From assembly GCA_041674525.1 (NCBI GenBank), contig JBAYVN010000020.1, forward strand, positions 1-33,254: a DNA stretch of 33,254 nucleotides. Reading direction: 5' to 3'. Both the position numbers and the translations under genes were made by a program. The DNA comes from SHYQ01 sp041674525 (lineage in GTDB: Bacteria; Chloroflexota; Dehalococcoidia; UBA2979). The stretch's first letter is position 1; the number at the start of each line of letters is the position of its first letter. Under the pieces are notes generated by a model that saw nothing but the letters and a program-made list of their open reading frames with translations, searched no databases and was not told the origin of the DNA. Of the stretch, positions 1 to 9,544 are shown piece by piece.

Positions 1-460
1 CGGCTTCCTGCCGGGCGTCTCGCAGGAGTACGGCGGGATCATCGCCCACGGCGCGAAGCTGGTGTACGCGTACGCCGCCGCCACCGTGCCGAAGATCACG
101 GTGATCCTGCGCAAGGCGTTCGGCGGCGCATACATCGCCATGGGGGCGAAGCACCTCGACGCCGATGTGAACTACGCGTGGCCCGGGGCGGCGATCGCCG
201 TGATGGCGGGCACGCAGGCGGTGAACATCATCAACCGCCGCGAGATCCAGGCCGCCGATGACCCCGAGGCCGAGCGCAAGCGTCTGGTGAGTGAGTACCA
301 GAAGCGCCTGGAGCACCCCTACATCGCCGCCGCGAAGGGGTACATCGACGACGTCATCGACCCCGCGGAGACCCGCACGAAGATCGCCCACGCGCTGGAG
401 ATGCTGCGCACGAAGTCGGTTCCCGTGCTCCCGAAGAAGCACGGGAACATGCCGCTGTAG
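1..460 (+). CDS. Acyl-CoA carboxylase carboxyltransferase (beta) subunit, C-terminal part
   Basis: The reading frame enters the window already open (first full codon at base 2) and ends with TAG at 458-460, so only about 152 C-terminal residues are seen. The text GFLPGVSQEYGG, then HGAKLVYAYA, VPKITVILRKAFGGAYIAMG and the ending LPKKHGNMPL, is the conserved C-terminal half of the biotin-dependent carboxyltransferase (PccB/AccD5 type). This subunit moves CO2 from carboxybiotin to propionyl-CoA or a related acyl-CoA in the cytoplasm. The glycine-rich AFGGAYIAMG stretch belongs to the crotonase-fold oxyanion region. Substrate (propionyl- versus acetyl- or methylcrotonyl-CoA) cannot be decided from this fragment. 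Its position before TCA-cycle genes would fit propionyl-CoA feeding succinyl-CoA, but that is inference. No biotin-carrier or biotin carboxylase gene is visible here. Confidence 0.9.
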   Translation, partial: GFLPGVSQEYGGIIAHGAKLVYAYAAATVPKITVILRKAFGGAYIAMGAKHLDADVNYAWPGAAIAVMAGTQAVNIINRREIQAADDPEAERKRLVSEYQKRLEHPYIAAAKGYIDDVIDPAETRTKIAHALEMLRTKSVPVLPKKHGNMPL

Positions 461-809
461 ACGGCCTCCGGGGGCGCCCGGCGCGGACCGCACGCGCCCC
501 CTCGCCACCCCGTGGAGGATTCGCACCACGCCGGGCTCGCGTGGGCCGCACGGGCGCTGCGCGCCTCGCTCGACGGGTCTGCGGCTACGGTCCGGAGCGG
601 CTATACTTCGCGCGCCGCAGAGACTGGCCCCACGCCCGGGCCCAACGGGCCTCCGCACCCCAGCCGGGGTGGTCAGAGGCAGTCGCGGGACGGGGGCCGC
701 GGCCGCGCCGTCCCCGCCCTCCGGTCGGCCGGCGCGTGATCAAAGGGCCAGGATCGCACCTGCGTAGCGGCCGCCGAAACGCGGCGGCCCGAATCACGAA
801 GGAGCCGTC
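461..809 (+). other. 349-base intergenic region and icd leader
   Basis: No convincing gene lies here; the open frames are out-of-frame GC-rich noise. An 8-bp stem (470-477 with 494-501) just after the carboxyltransferase stop could be a weak terminator, but no T-run follows. A promoter-like TATACT lies at 602-607. The last part holds a perfect 7-bp stem (769-775 with 783-789) directly before the icd ribosome binding site AAGGAG at 799-804. If transcription starts near 614, icd has a GC-rich leader of nearly 200 bases. Confidence 0.5.
602..607 (+). promoter_or_regulatory. Candidate -10 element for icd
   Basis: TATACT matches the -10 consensus at five of six positions and stands out in GC-rich surroundings. 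No good -35 hexamer is seen at the usual distance. The TATA-type hexamers before tig, tlyA, rplS, hemW, selB and priA in this window look similar. Confidence 0.4.
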
Positions 810-2024
810 ATGGCCAAGATTCCAGTTGCCAACCCGGTCGTCGAGCTCGACGGCGACGAGATGACCCGCATCATCTGGGGGTTCATCAAGGACCGCCTGA
901 TCCTGCCGTACCTCGACATCAAGCTCGAGTACTACGACCTCGGCATCGAGTACCGCGACCAGACCAAGGACCAGGTTACGATCGACGCCGCGAACGCCAT
1001 CCTGAAGCACGGCGTGGGCGTGAAGTGCGCCACCATCACCCCGGACGAGGCCCGCGTCAAGGAGTTCAACCTCAAGGAGATGTGGAAGTCCCCCAACGGG
1101 ACCGTCCGCAACATCCTCGGCGGCACGGTCTTCCGTGAGCCGATCGTCTGCAACAACATCCCGCGCCTGGTGCCGACGTGGACCGAGCCGATCGTCATCG
1201 GCCGCCACGCGTTCGGCGACCAGTACCGCGCGACTGACTCCCGCGTGCCCGGCCCCGGAACATTCACGATGACCTTCACGCCCAAGGACGGCAGCGCCCC
1301 CAAGACGTGGGACGTCTTCGACTTCGAGGGCTCCGGCATCGTGATGGGCATGTACAACACGGACGAGTCGATCCGCGGCTTCGCCCAGTCGTGCTTCAAC
1401 TACGCGCTGCAGCGCAACTACCCGCTGTACCTCTCCACGAAGAACACGATCCTGAAGGCCTACGACGGCCGCTTCAAGGACCTCTTCGAAGAGGTCTACC
1501 TGACCGAGTTCAAGTCGAAGATGGACGCCGCCAAGCTCACGTACGAGCACCGGCTGATCGACGACATGGTGGCCTCCGTCCTGAAGTGGAGCGGCGGCAT
1601 CGTGTGGGCGTGCAAGAACTACGACGGTGACGTGCAGTCGGACATCATCGCGCAGGGCTACGGCTCGCTGGGCATGATGTCCTCCGTGCTCGTCACGCCG
1701 GACGGCTCCGTGGTGGAGTCCGAGGCCGCGCACGGCACGGTCACCCGCCACTACCGCGAGCACCAGGCCGGCCGCGCCACCTCCACCAACCCGATCGCCT
1801 CGATCTACGCGTGGACGCGCGGCCTGGCGCACCGCGCCAAGCTGGACAACAACAGCGACCTCGCGACCTTCGCGACCGCGCTCGAGGAGGTCTGCGTCTC
1901 CACCGTCGAGGCGGGCGAGATGACCAAGGACCTGGCGATCCTCGTCGGTCCGGAGCAGCCGTGGCTCACCACGCAGGAGTTCCTGGCCGCCCTGGACCGC
2001 AACCTCCAGGCGAAGATGAAATAA
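810..2024 (+). CDS. icd: Isocitrate dehydrogenase, NADP-dependent
   Basis: 404-residue cytoplasmic enzyme that oxidatively decarboxylates isocitrate to 2-oxoglutarate, making NADPH. The N-terminus NPVVELDGDEMTR, the substrate loop SPNGTVRN at residues 94-101, the GGTVFREPI segment, and the cofactor region HGTVTRHYREHQAG followed by TSTNPIASIYAW are those of the homodimeric, eukaryote-like NADP-IDH subfamily (about 400-410 residues). It is not the E. coli-type or monomeric enzyme. The ATG at 810 has AAGGAG six bases upstream, so the start is firm. It is the first gene of a plus-strand TCA set with mdh and fumC. NADP preference is inferred from subfamily and the Arg-His pair in the cofactor loop. 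Confidence 0.96.
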   Translation: MAKIPVANPVVELDGDEMTRIIWGFIKDRLILPYLDIKLEYYDLGIEYRDQTKDQVTIDAANAILKHGVGVKCATITPDEARVKEFNLKEMWKSPNGTVRNILGGTVFREPIVCNNIPRLVPTWTEPIVIGRHAFGDQYRATDSRVPGPGTFTMTFTPKDGSAPKTWDVFDFEGSGIVMGMYNTDESIRGFAQSCFNYALQRNYPLYLSTKNTILKAYDGRFKDLFEEVYLTEFKSKMDAAKLTYEHRLIDDMVASVLKWSGGIVWACKNYDGDVQSDIIAQGYGSLGMMSSVLVTPDGSVVESEAAHGTVTRHYREHQAGRATSTNPIASIYAWTRGLAHRAKLDNNSDLATFATALEEVCVSTVEAGEMTKDLAILVGPEQPWLTTQEFLAALDRNLQAKMK

Positions 2025-2063
2025 CGCGAGCCCCGCTCGCGGGTGAGTGCAGACGCATCAGCA

Positions 2064-2098
2064 CCGCGCCCCGGTGGGAACGATCCGCCGGGGCGCGG
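2064..2098 (+). promoter_or_regulatory. Strong hairpin in the icd-mdh spacer
   Basis: An 11-bp perfect stem of only G and C (2064-2074 with 2088-2098) encloses a 13-base loop and ends six bases before the mdh Shine-Dalgarno AGGAG (2105-2109). There is no T-run, so it looks more like an mRNA processing, stability or translation-control structure than a terminator. Confidence 0.55.
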
Positions 2099-2115
2099 AG
2101 AATCAGGAGACTCCC

Positions 2116-3048
2116 CTGCGTCAGAAGGTCACGATCGTCGGCGCCGGCAACACCGGTGCCACCATGGCTCAGATCCTCCTCGGCCGCGGCCACGCGGACA
2201 TCGTCCTCATCGACATCGTCGAGGGACTCCCCCAGGGCAAGGCCCTCGACATCGCCGAATCCGCCCCCTGGACGCGCACCTCGGCGAAGATCCTCGGCAC
2301 CAACGACTGGGCTGACACCGCGAACTCGGACGTGGTCGTGGTGACCTCCGGCGTCGCGCGCAAGCCGGGGATGACCCGCGAGGACCTCCTGGGCACGAAC
2401 GCGGGCATCGTCCGCAGCGTGGTCGGCCAGGCCGCCAAGGCATCGCCGAACGCCGTGCTGGTGATCTTCGCGAACCCCATGGACGCCATGTGCCACGTGG
2501 CGCTGGAGGCCAGCGGCTTCCCGGCGAAGCGCGTGGTCGGCCAGGGCGGCATGCTGGACACCAGCCGCTACCGCACGTTCATCAGCATGGAGACCGGCGC
2601 GTCCGTGAAGGACGTCAGCGCGTGGGTGCTGGGTGGACACACCGAGGCGACCATGGTCCCGCTGGTCTCGAACGCCACCGTCGGCGGCGTGCCGCTCGCG
2701 CAGCTGCTCCCGGCCGACAAGCTCGAAGCAGTCGTGAAGCGCGCGATGCGCGGCGGCGCCGAGATCGTGGACCTGCTCAAGACCGGGAGCGCCTTCGTGG
2801 CCCCCGCGGTCGCGACGATCGAGATGGTCGAGGCCATCCTGCTGGACGAGCGTCGCATCCTGCCCTGCTGCGCCTACCTGCAGGGCGAGTTCGGCGTCTC
2901 GAACGCGTACGTCGGCGCCCCGGTGCTGCTGGGCGCGGGCGGCGTGCAGAAGATCTTCGACATCCCGGTGGCGGAGGCCGAGCTGAAGGCGCTCCGCGCC
3001 GCGGGCGACGCCGTGAAGGAACTCGCGGAGGCCACGCCGAAGGGCTAG
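2116..3048 (+). CDS. mdh: Malate dehydrogenase (LDH-like type)
   Basis: Oxidises malate to oxaloacetate with NAD in the TCA cycle; 310 residues from the start chosen, matching the 305-320 of LDH-like MDHs. The N-terminus reads RQKVTIVGAGNTGATMAQ with the Rossmann glycines at 9-14. Arg82 and Arg88 (ARKPGMTRED) bind substrate. Asn120 lies in FANPMDAM, and Asp148 and Arg151 in GGMLDTSRYRTF. The proton-relay His175 sits in GGHTEATMVPL, where most relatives have HGD/HGDE. The start is unusual: the only codon fitting both the protein N-terminus and a Shine-Dalgarno (AGGAG 2105-2109, spacing 6) is CTG at 2116. An in-frame GTG at 2047 would add 23 residues that run through a strong hairpin and look unlike the family. 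Follows icd and precedes fumC. Confidence 0.92.
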   Translation: MRQKVTIVGAGNTGATMAQILLGRGHADIVLIDIVEGLPQGKALDIAESAPWTRTSAKILGTNDWADTANSDVVVVTSGVARKPGMTREDLLGTNAGIVRSVVGQAAKASPNAVLVIFANPMDAMCHVALEASGFPAKRVVGQGGMLDTSRYRTFISMETGASVKDVSAWVLGGHTEATMVPLVSNATVGGVPLAQLLPADKLEAVVKRAMRGGAEIVDLLKTGSAFVAPAVATIEMVEAILLDERRILPCCAYLQGEFGVSNAYVGAPVLLGAGGVQKIFDIPVAEAELKALRAAGDAVKELAEATPKG

Positions 3049-3055
3049 GCCCCCC

Positions 3056-3082
3056 GGGGGGCGGCACCGGGTGTCGCCCCCC
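3056..3082 (+). terminator. Hairpin between mdh and fumC, possible attenuator
   Basis: An 8-bp G/C stem (3056-3063 with 3075-3082) continues inward through four more pairs (one G-T) to a 3-base loop, giving about 12 bp. TTCC follows rather than a long T-run. It may partly terminate after mdh or protect mRNA ends. fumC begins 35 bases later with no clear new promoter, so read-through is likely. Confidence 0.5.
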
Positions 3083-3117
3083 TTCCGCCATCGACACGTA
3101 GCGAGAGCGAGATCACC

Positions 3118-4512
3118 GTGGCCGGCACACGGACTGAGAGCGACACGTTCGGCCCCATCGAGGTCGACGCGACGCGGTACTGGGGCGCGCAGACGCAGCG
3201 CTCCCTGCAGAACTTCAAGATCGGCACCGAGCGGATGCCGCGGCCGCTGATCCGCAGCCTGGGCATCGTGAAATACTGCTCCGCCGAGGTGAACCATGAC
3301 CTCGGCAAGCTGGACGCCGGAAAGACGGACGCCATCCTGAAGGCGGCCCGCGAGGTCATCGACGGCACGCTGGACGACCACTTCCCGCTCGTCGTGTGGC
3401 AGACCGGCTCCGGCACCCAGACGAACATGAACGCGAACGAGGTGATCTCGAACCGCGCGATCGAGCTGCTGGGCGGCGAGATGGGCTCGAAGAAGCCCGT
3501 CCACCCGAACGACGACGTCAACATGTCGCAGTCCTCGAACGATACGTTCCCGGGGGCGATGAGCGTGGCGACGGCGGAGCAGGTGGTCCACCACCTCATC
3601 CCCGCGCTGCAGCACCTCCGCGACGCGCTCGAGGCGAAGTCGAAGCAGTTCGAGTCGATCGTCAAGATCGGGCGCACGCACCTAATGGACGCGGTGCCAC
3701 TGACGCTGGGGCAGGAGTTCTCAGGCTACGTGCAGCAGGTCGCCTACGGCATCGCCCGCGCCGAGGCGGTCCTCCCCCGGCTGTATGAACTCGCCCTCGG
3801 CGGTACGGCCGTGGGCACGGGACTGAACACCCACCCGGAGTACGCGGCGCGCGTAGCGCAGAAGATCGCCGCGTTCACGGGCCTTCCCTTCGTCACCGCC
3901 CCCAACAAGTTCGAGGCGCTCGCCGCGCACGACGCGCAGGTGGAGCTGGCCGGCCAGCTGAACACGATCGCCGCGTCCCTGATGAAGGTCGCGAACGACG
4001 TGCGCTTCCTCGGCTCCGGGCCGCGCGCCGGCCTGGGCGAGCTGATGCTGCCGGAGAACGAGCCCGGGTCCAGCATCATGCCGGGCAAGGTGAACCCCAC
4101 GCAGTCCGAGGCGCTGACCATGGTCTGCGCGCAGGTGATGGGGAACGCGGTCAGCGTCTCTATCGGCGGCGCGACCGGCCACTTCGAGCTCAACGTCTTC
4201 AAGCCGGTGATCGCGTACAACAACCTGCAGAGCCTGCGCCTGCTGGGCGATGCCGCGCGCTCCTTCACGGACAACATGGTCGTGGGCATCGAGGCGAACG
4301 AGCGGCGCATCAACGAGCTGATGAACTCATCGCTGATGCTCGTGACTGCGCTCAACCCGCACATCGGCTACGACAACGCGGCGAAGATCGCCAAGTACGC
4401 CCACCACGAGGGCATCACGCTCCGCGAGTCCGCGATCCACTCCGGCCTGCTCACCAACGAGCAGTACGACGAGTGGATCAAGCCGGAGGAGATGACGAAG
4501 CCCGGCGAATAG
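3118..4512 (+). CDS. fumC: Fumarate hydratase, class II
   Basis: 464 residues, the usual size of the iron-independent homotetrameric fumarase that interconverts fumarate and malate. The N-terminal TESDTFGPIEVDATRYWGAQ matches family starts. GSGTQTNMNANEV is the A-site region. GRTHLMDAVP carries the catalytic-pair histidine. The fumarate lyase signature GSSIMPGKVNP lies near residues 318-328 with its active-site serine loop, and FKPVIAYNNLQS follows. The start is GTG at 3118, with only a weak purine stretch (GCGAGAGCGAGA) in front. An aspartase or argininosuccinate lyase is unlikely given the near-perfect FumC motifs and the icd/mdh/sdh neighbourhood. A strong terminator follows 28 bases after the stop. 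Confidence 0.96.
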   Translation: MAGTRTESDTFGPIEVDATRYWGAQTQRSLQNFKIGTERMPRPLIRSLGIVKYCSAEVNHDLGKLDAGKTDAILKAAREVIDGTLDDHFPLVVWQTGSGTQTNMNANEVISNRAIELLGGEMGSKKPVHPNDDVNMSQSSNDTFPGAMSVATAEQVVHHLIPALQHLRDALEAKSKQFESIVKIGRTHLMDAVPLTLGQEFSGYVQQVAYGIARAEAVLPRLYELALGGTAVGTGLNTHPEYAARVAQKIAAFTGLPFVTAPNKFEALAAHDAQVELAGQLNTIAASLMKVANDVRFLGSGPRAGLGELMLPENEPGSSIMPGKVNPTQSEALTMVCAQVMGNAVSVSIGGATGHFELNVFKPVIAYNNLQSLRLLGDAARSFTDNMVVGIEANERRINELMNSSLMLVTALNPHIGYDNAAKIAKYAHHEGITLRESAIHSGLLTNEQYDEWIKPEEMTKPGE

Positions 4513-4540
4513 CCTCGCGCGGTTCGTTCGCAGCACCGAC

Positions 4541-4570
4541 GGGGCGGCCGCGAGGCCGCCCCTTCTCGTT
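4541..4570 (+). terminator. Rho-independent terminator after fumC
   Basis: A perfect 9-bp stem (4541-4549 with 4554-4562) with a GCGA tetraloop is followed by TTCTCGTT. The 3' arm plus tail (GGCCGCCCCTTCTCGT) is repeated exactly in the palindrome at 4865-4902. Confidence 0.85.
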
Positions 4571-4642
4571 GCCCGAGTTGTCGAGGCAGATCCGGCGTAC
4601 GCGCGGTGCCGACGAGTGGCGTCGAGGTCGCGGCGCGGGGCG

Positions 4643-4797
4643 TCCCATCCCCCTGCCCCCTTCCCTACGCGGGAAGGGGAACGAGATCGGAGGGGCTTCG
4701 CCCCTCGAGCTCCGATGTGAAGCCGGGATGCGTGAAGGGCGAAGCCCTTCAACCTCCAACCCCTCCCGCGCCGGGAGGGGCAGGGGAGGGCCGTCCC
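4643..4797. repeat. Hairpin-rich inverted repeat element (REP/MITE-like)
   Basis: Four short hairpins follow one another: 4657-4679 (9-bp stem), 4690-4706 (7 bp), 4734-4750 (7 bp) and 4760-4780 (8 bp). The first and fourth, and the second and third, are similar in sequence on opposite strands. The left half from about 4646 therefore resembles the reverse complement of the right half ending about 4790: a large imperfect inverted repeat with the order CCCCCTGCCCC, hairpin, spacer, GGGGCTTCGCCCC-type hairpin. It lies between the terminators of two convergent operons, a common site for non-coding repeat families. No open reading frame is convincing. No second copy is present in this window. Confidence 0.65.
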
Positions 4798-4864
4798 GCA
4801 CTGCCATACCGAAGCCAGCGGGCCGACCGGTGACACGCCTCGAGGCCGCCCGGCGCCGCCGGTT

Positions 4865-4902
4865 CACGAGAAGGGGCGGCCGTACGGCCGCCCCTTCTCG
4901 TG
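4865..4902 (-). terminator. 38-base perfect palindrome, bidirectional terminator after sdhB
   Basis: A perfect self-complementary sequence with its centre between 4883 and 4884 (19-bp arms). GGCCGCCCCTTCTCGTG follows the centre on both strands. It sits 26 bases beyond the sdhB stop on the minus strand and can also catch plus-strand read-through from fumC. Tails are TTCTCGTG rather than pure T. Confidence 0.8.
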
Positions 4903-4928
4903 TCATCACCGCCCCGAGGGCCTCGAGG

Positions 4929-5689
4929 CTACTTCTGCCCCAGCAGCTTCCGGTTCTTGCTCTTCGCCGCCATGTAGTCGCGGTTCATGTAGGCGATGAC
5001 GTCGATGGAGATGCCCTTCGGGCAGGCGTACTGGCACTCCCCGTGGTTCGTGCAGGAGCCGAAGTACTCCTCCATCGTCTCCACCATGCGCTCCGCACGC
5101 TGGTAGCGCTCGGACTGGCCCTGCGGCAGCAGGTTCAGGTGCTGCATCTTCGCCGCCGTGAAGAGCTGGGCGGCGCCGTTCGGGCAGGCCGCCACGCACG
5201 CCCCGCACCCGATGCACTCCGCCGCGTCCATCGCCGCCTCTGCGACGACCTTCGGCACGGGGATCAGGTTCGCCTCCGGCGCCGCGCCGGTGCTCACCGA
5301 GATGAACCCGCCGGACTCCACGATGCGGTCCAGCGCCGAGCGGTTCACGGTGAGATCACGGACCAGCGGGAAGGCCGCGGAGCGCCACGGCTCCACGGTG
5401 ATCGTGTCGCCGTCCTTGAACGTGCGCATGTGCAGCTGGCAGGTCGCGGTGCGCGTCCCGGGGCCGTGCGCCTGGCCGTTCACCATCATCCCGCACGATC
5501 CGCAGATGCCCTCGCGGCAGTCGTGGTCGAAGGCGATCGGCTCGGTGCCCGCGTCGATCAAGTTCTCGTTCACAACATCGAGGACCTCCAGGAACGACAT
5601 GTCCTCGGAGATCCCGCCCGCCTGGTAGGTCTCGAACTGGCCGCGTGCGTCCGGCCCGGACTGCCGCCAGACCTTGAGCGTGAAGTCCA

Positions 5690-5690
<1 letters not shown>
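4929..5690 (-). CDS. sdhB: Succinate dehydrogenase/fumarate reductase iron-sulfur subunit
   Basis: 253 residues. Electron-transfer subunit carrying electrons from the flavin of SdhA to quinone at the membrane. The N-terminal ferredoxin-like domain has Cys58, Cys63, Cys66 and Cys84 for [2Fe-2S] (CREGICGSC, then TATCQLH). The C-terminal domain has CIGCGACVAACP (159-169) and CTNHGECQYACPKG (213-223) for the [4Fe-4S] and [3Fe-4S] clusters. The spacing and the SCTNHGECQYACPKGIS text resemble type-B enzymes, which pair with a single five-helix cytochrome b subunit. Start: ATG at 5690 overlaps the sdhA TAA by one base; a longer open frame upstream lies inside sdhA and is not family-like. Last gene of the operon, followed by a strong terminator. 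Confidence 0.95.
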
Positions 5691-7606
<1,916 letters not shown>

Positions 7607-7616
7607 CGGTGGCTCC

Positions 7617-8369
7617 TTAGCTCACGATTCCCAGCGCGACCGCGATCGGGAACGAGACATTCCCGGCGACGATCGCCAGCGCGAACACGGTCGCGAAGGC
7701 TCGACGCAGGCCGTTGAGGTAGGGGTTGTTCACGCCGATCGACTGGAAGAGGCTCCACGCCCCGTGCCACAGGTGGAAGCCAAGTGCGACGTTGGCCGCG
7801 ACGTAGATGATCACCGCGGGATATCGCTGGAACGAGACGACCACGTTGTGGTACACCTCGCCGCTCACGAAGTCCGGGTTCGTCGCGCCCCAGGTCAGGT
7901 CCATCAGGTGGGCGAAAATGAACAGGAGGACGATCGGCCCCGTCCAGATCATCGTCCGGCTCGCGTAGTTCGCGGCGATGTAGTCACGTCGCGAGGCATA
8001 CGCCACCGGGCGCGCCCTGCGGTTGGTGGTCCACAGCGAGAACGCGGCGTGGACGTGCAGGACGAGGGCCACCGTGAGCACGCTGCGGATGACCCACAGG
8101 ATCGCCTCCCGTGGCGCGAACGGCGCGCCGAAGGTCCGCAGCCCCTCCGCGTAGTGGTTCAGCTCCGTGGGGCCGAGGTAGATCTTGAGGTTGCCGACCA
8201 TGTGGCCGGTGATGAAGAGCAGGCCGATGACGCCGGTGACGGCCATCACCCATTTCTTGCCCACCGCGGATGCGTACAGGTTCAACGGCCAGGGAGCAGT
8301 GCTCGCCGGGCGTCGGCTGATCGGCTCGACGGCGGCCTCCACCGTCGAGCGCGGACTCGCTGGAGCCAT
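7617..8369 (-). CDS. sdhC: Succinate dehydrogenase cytochrome b558 subunit (type B)
   Basis: 250-residue membrane anchor with five predicted hydrophobic helices: VGKKWVMAVTGVIGLLFI, an ILWVIRSVLTVALVLHVHAA segment, IWTGPIVLLFIFAHLMDL, VIIYVAANVALGFHLWHGAW, and a last FATVFALAIVAGNV-type helix. Histidines in GHMVGN, LHVHAAF, FAHLMD and GFHLWHG are the likely ligands of two b hemes. This is the single-subunit diheme b558 type, so no sdhD is expected and none is seen. The start is ATG at 8369, because GGAGGTGG lies just upstream; a start 16 codons further out would skip this ideal ribosome binding site. Menaquinone as electron acceptor is usual for type-B enzymes, but is inference here. It heads sdhC-sdhA-sdhB, 68 bases after the Nudix gene. 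Confidence 0.93.
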   Translation of the reverse strand: MAPASPRSTVEAAVEPISRRPASTAPWPLNLYASAVGKKWVMAVTGVIGLLFITGHMVGNLKIYLGPTELNHYAEGLRTFGAPFAPREAILWVIRSVLTVALVLHVHAAFSLWTTNRRARPVAYASRRDYIAANYASRTMIWTGPIVLLFIFAHLMDLTWGATNPDFVSGEVYHNVVVSFQRYPAVIIYVAANVALGFHLWHGAWSLFQSIGVNNPYLNGLRRAFATVFALAIVAGNVSFPIAVALGIVS

Positions 8370-8437
8370 GGATCCACCTCCGTTGCGCCCGCACCCCGGC
8401 GGCACCCCCCGGCCCACCGGCTGGACGCTTGCTTACC

Positions 8438-8998
8438 CTACTGCGCGCCGCCGTTGCGGACGAGGTGCCGAACGTACAGGGTCACGGCAGCCATCGTCTT
8501 GGCGTCCTCGATGCGCCCCGCATCGAGGGCGTCGTACACCTCGTCGAGCGTGAGCCACTCGGGCTCCTCGATGTACTCGTCATGGTCCTGGGGCAGCGGG
8601 TCGGGCCGGAGGTCGGTCGCGAGGTAGAAGGTGATGAACTCCCCGGAGAAGCCGGGGGCCATCCAGGCCCCGCCGATGCGCTCCAGGCGCCCGGCGGCGA
8701 AGCCGGTCTCCTCGCGCACCTCCCGGGCGGCGGTGCGTTCGGGGTCCTCGCCGTCCTCGCGGGTGCCGGCGGGGATCTCGAGCAGGTTGCGGCGGGCCGG
8801 GTGCCGGTACTGGCGCACCAGCAGCCACCTCCCCGCTTCGTCCAGCACCACCAGCGCCACGGCGCCCGGGTGCTCCACCACGGCGCGGTCCACCTGGTGA
8901 CCGTTGGCGAAGCGGATGGTGTCGCGCACGAGCCGGATGTAACCCGCCGCCGCCAGCGGCTCGGAGTGGAGCAGCTCCGGCAGTGGCGCTTCGCTCAC
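8438..8998 (-). CDS. Nudix hydrolase, ADP-ribose pyrophosphatase-like
   Basis: 186 residues with a complete Nudix box, G-TREDG-E-DPERTAA-REVREETG, whose glutamates bind the metal that cuts nucleoside diphosphate-X substrates. The preceding AVALVVLDEAGRWLLVRQYRHPARRNLLEIPAG and the following GFSGEFITFYLATDL are those of the ADP-ribose/ADP-sugar pyrophosphatase (NudF-like) branch. Substrate is inferred from that similarity only. The start is GTG at 8998: its GTGA overlaps the TGA of the upstream acetyltransferase, so the two are probably translationally coupled. The much longer open frame running back into that gene is not real. End of a tlyA-nadK-GNAT-Nudix group. Confidence 0.9.
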   Translation of the reverse strand: MSEAPLPELLHSEPLAAAGYIRLVRDTIRFANGHQVDRAVVEHPGAVALVVLDEAGRWLLVRQYRHPARRNLLEIPAGTREDGEDPERTAAREVREETGFAAGRLERIGGAWMAPGFSGEFITFYLATDLRPDPLPQDHDEYIEEPEWLTLDEVYDALDAGRIEDAKTMAAVTLYVRHLVRNGGAQ

Positions 8999-9510
8999 GA
9001 GGCGGCCTGCCCCGGGGCGAGGTCGATGACCATCGCGATCTCGTCGCAGCCGGGGAACTTCGGGCAGCGGTAGCACTCGTTCCAGACCTTGCGCGGGAGC
9101 GTCATGACATCGGCCTGCCGCCAGCCGAGACGCTCGAAGAAGCCGGGGCGGTACGTGAGCGCGAACAGGCCGGTGAGGCCCAGCGCTCGTCCCTCCTCCA
9201 CGCACGCGCGGGTGATCGCGGCGCCCAGGCCGCGCGAGTGCTCGGATTCCTCCACGGCGAGCGACTTCAGCTCGGCCATGTCCGCCCAGACAATGTGTAG
9301 CGCGCCGCACCCCACCACGCGGTCTCCTTCGCGCACCACGAAGAAGTCCCGCAGGTTCTCGTACGTCTCACCCAGCGTGCGCGGGAGCATCTGTCCCTGC
9401 GACGCCCAGTAGTTCACGAGTCGGTGGATGCCCTCGGCGTCCTGCACGGTGGCGCGCACGACGTGCACGTCCGCGGCGGTGACGGGGGCATCGGGATCGG
9501 CGGAGGTCAT
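8995..9510 (-). CDS. GNAT N-acetyltransferase, ArgA-like (short N-acetylglutamate synthase type)
   Basis: 171 residues. Conserved blocks are GQMLPRTLGETYENLRDFFV, VVGCGALHIVWADMAELKSL, the acetyl-CoA loop HSRGLGAAITRAC, LFALTYRPGFFERLGW and the cysteine-bearing VWNECYRCPKFPGCDEIAM. This resembles the stand-alone GNAT-type N-acetylglutamate synthases (as ArgA of Mycobacterium, Rv2747) that start arginine synthesis from glutamate and acetyl-CoA. No other arginine gene is nearby, so the substrate is uncertain. Two ATGs compete. I prefer 9510, because TATCCT lies exactly six bases before it, as in three other genes here; the alternative at 9516 would abut that hexamer. The gene lies 34 bases after nadK and overlaps the Nudix gene by four. 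Confidence 0.85.
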   Translation of the reverse strand: MTSADPDAPVTAADVHVVRATVQDAEGIHRLVNYWASQGQMLPRTLGETYENLRDFFVVREGDRVVGCGALHIVWADMAELKSLAVEESEHSRGLGAAITRACVEEGRALGLTGLFALTYRPGFFERLGWRQADVMTLPRKVWNECYRCPKFPGCDEIAMVIDLAPGQAAS

Positions 9511-9522
9511 GGCCATAGGATA
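9511..9522 (-). promoter_or_regulatory. Candidate leaderless promoter of the GNAT gene
   Basis: TATCCT (9517-9522) followed by exactly six bases and then ATG at 9510. No Shine-Dalgarno lies at a working distance from that ATG (a GGGTGA lies about 14 bases up). Same geometry as at hemW, selB and priA. The upstream nadK gene could also provide read-through. Confidence 0.5.
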
Positions 9523-9544
9523 AGTCACCCGTGATCGGCGCGCC

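Noticed and set aside
4513..4928. Possible CRISPR or tRNA in the convergent spacer
   Set aside because: Hairpins are there, but no evenly spaced direct repeats and no cloverleaf or CCA end. It fits terminators plus an inverted repeat element.
8435..8440. TAGGGT as -10 for sdhCAB
   Set aside because: It overlaps the stop codon of the Nudix gene and matches only three conserved positions. Read-through from the upstream group is equally possible.
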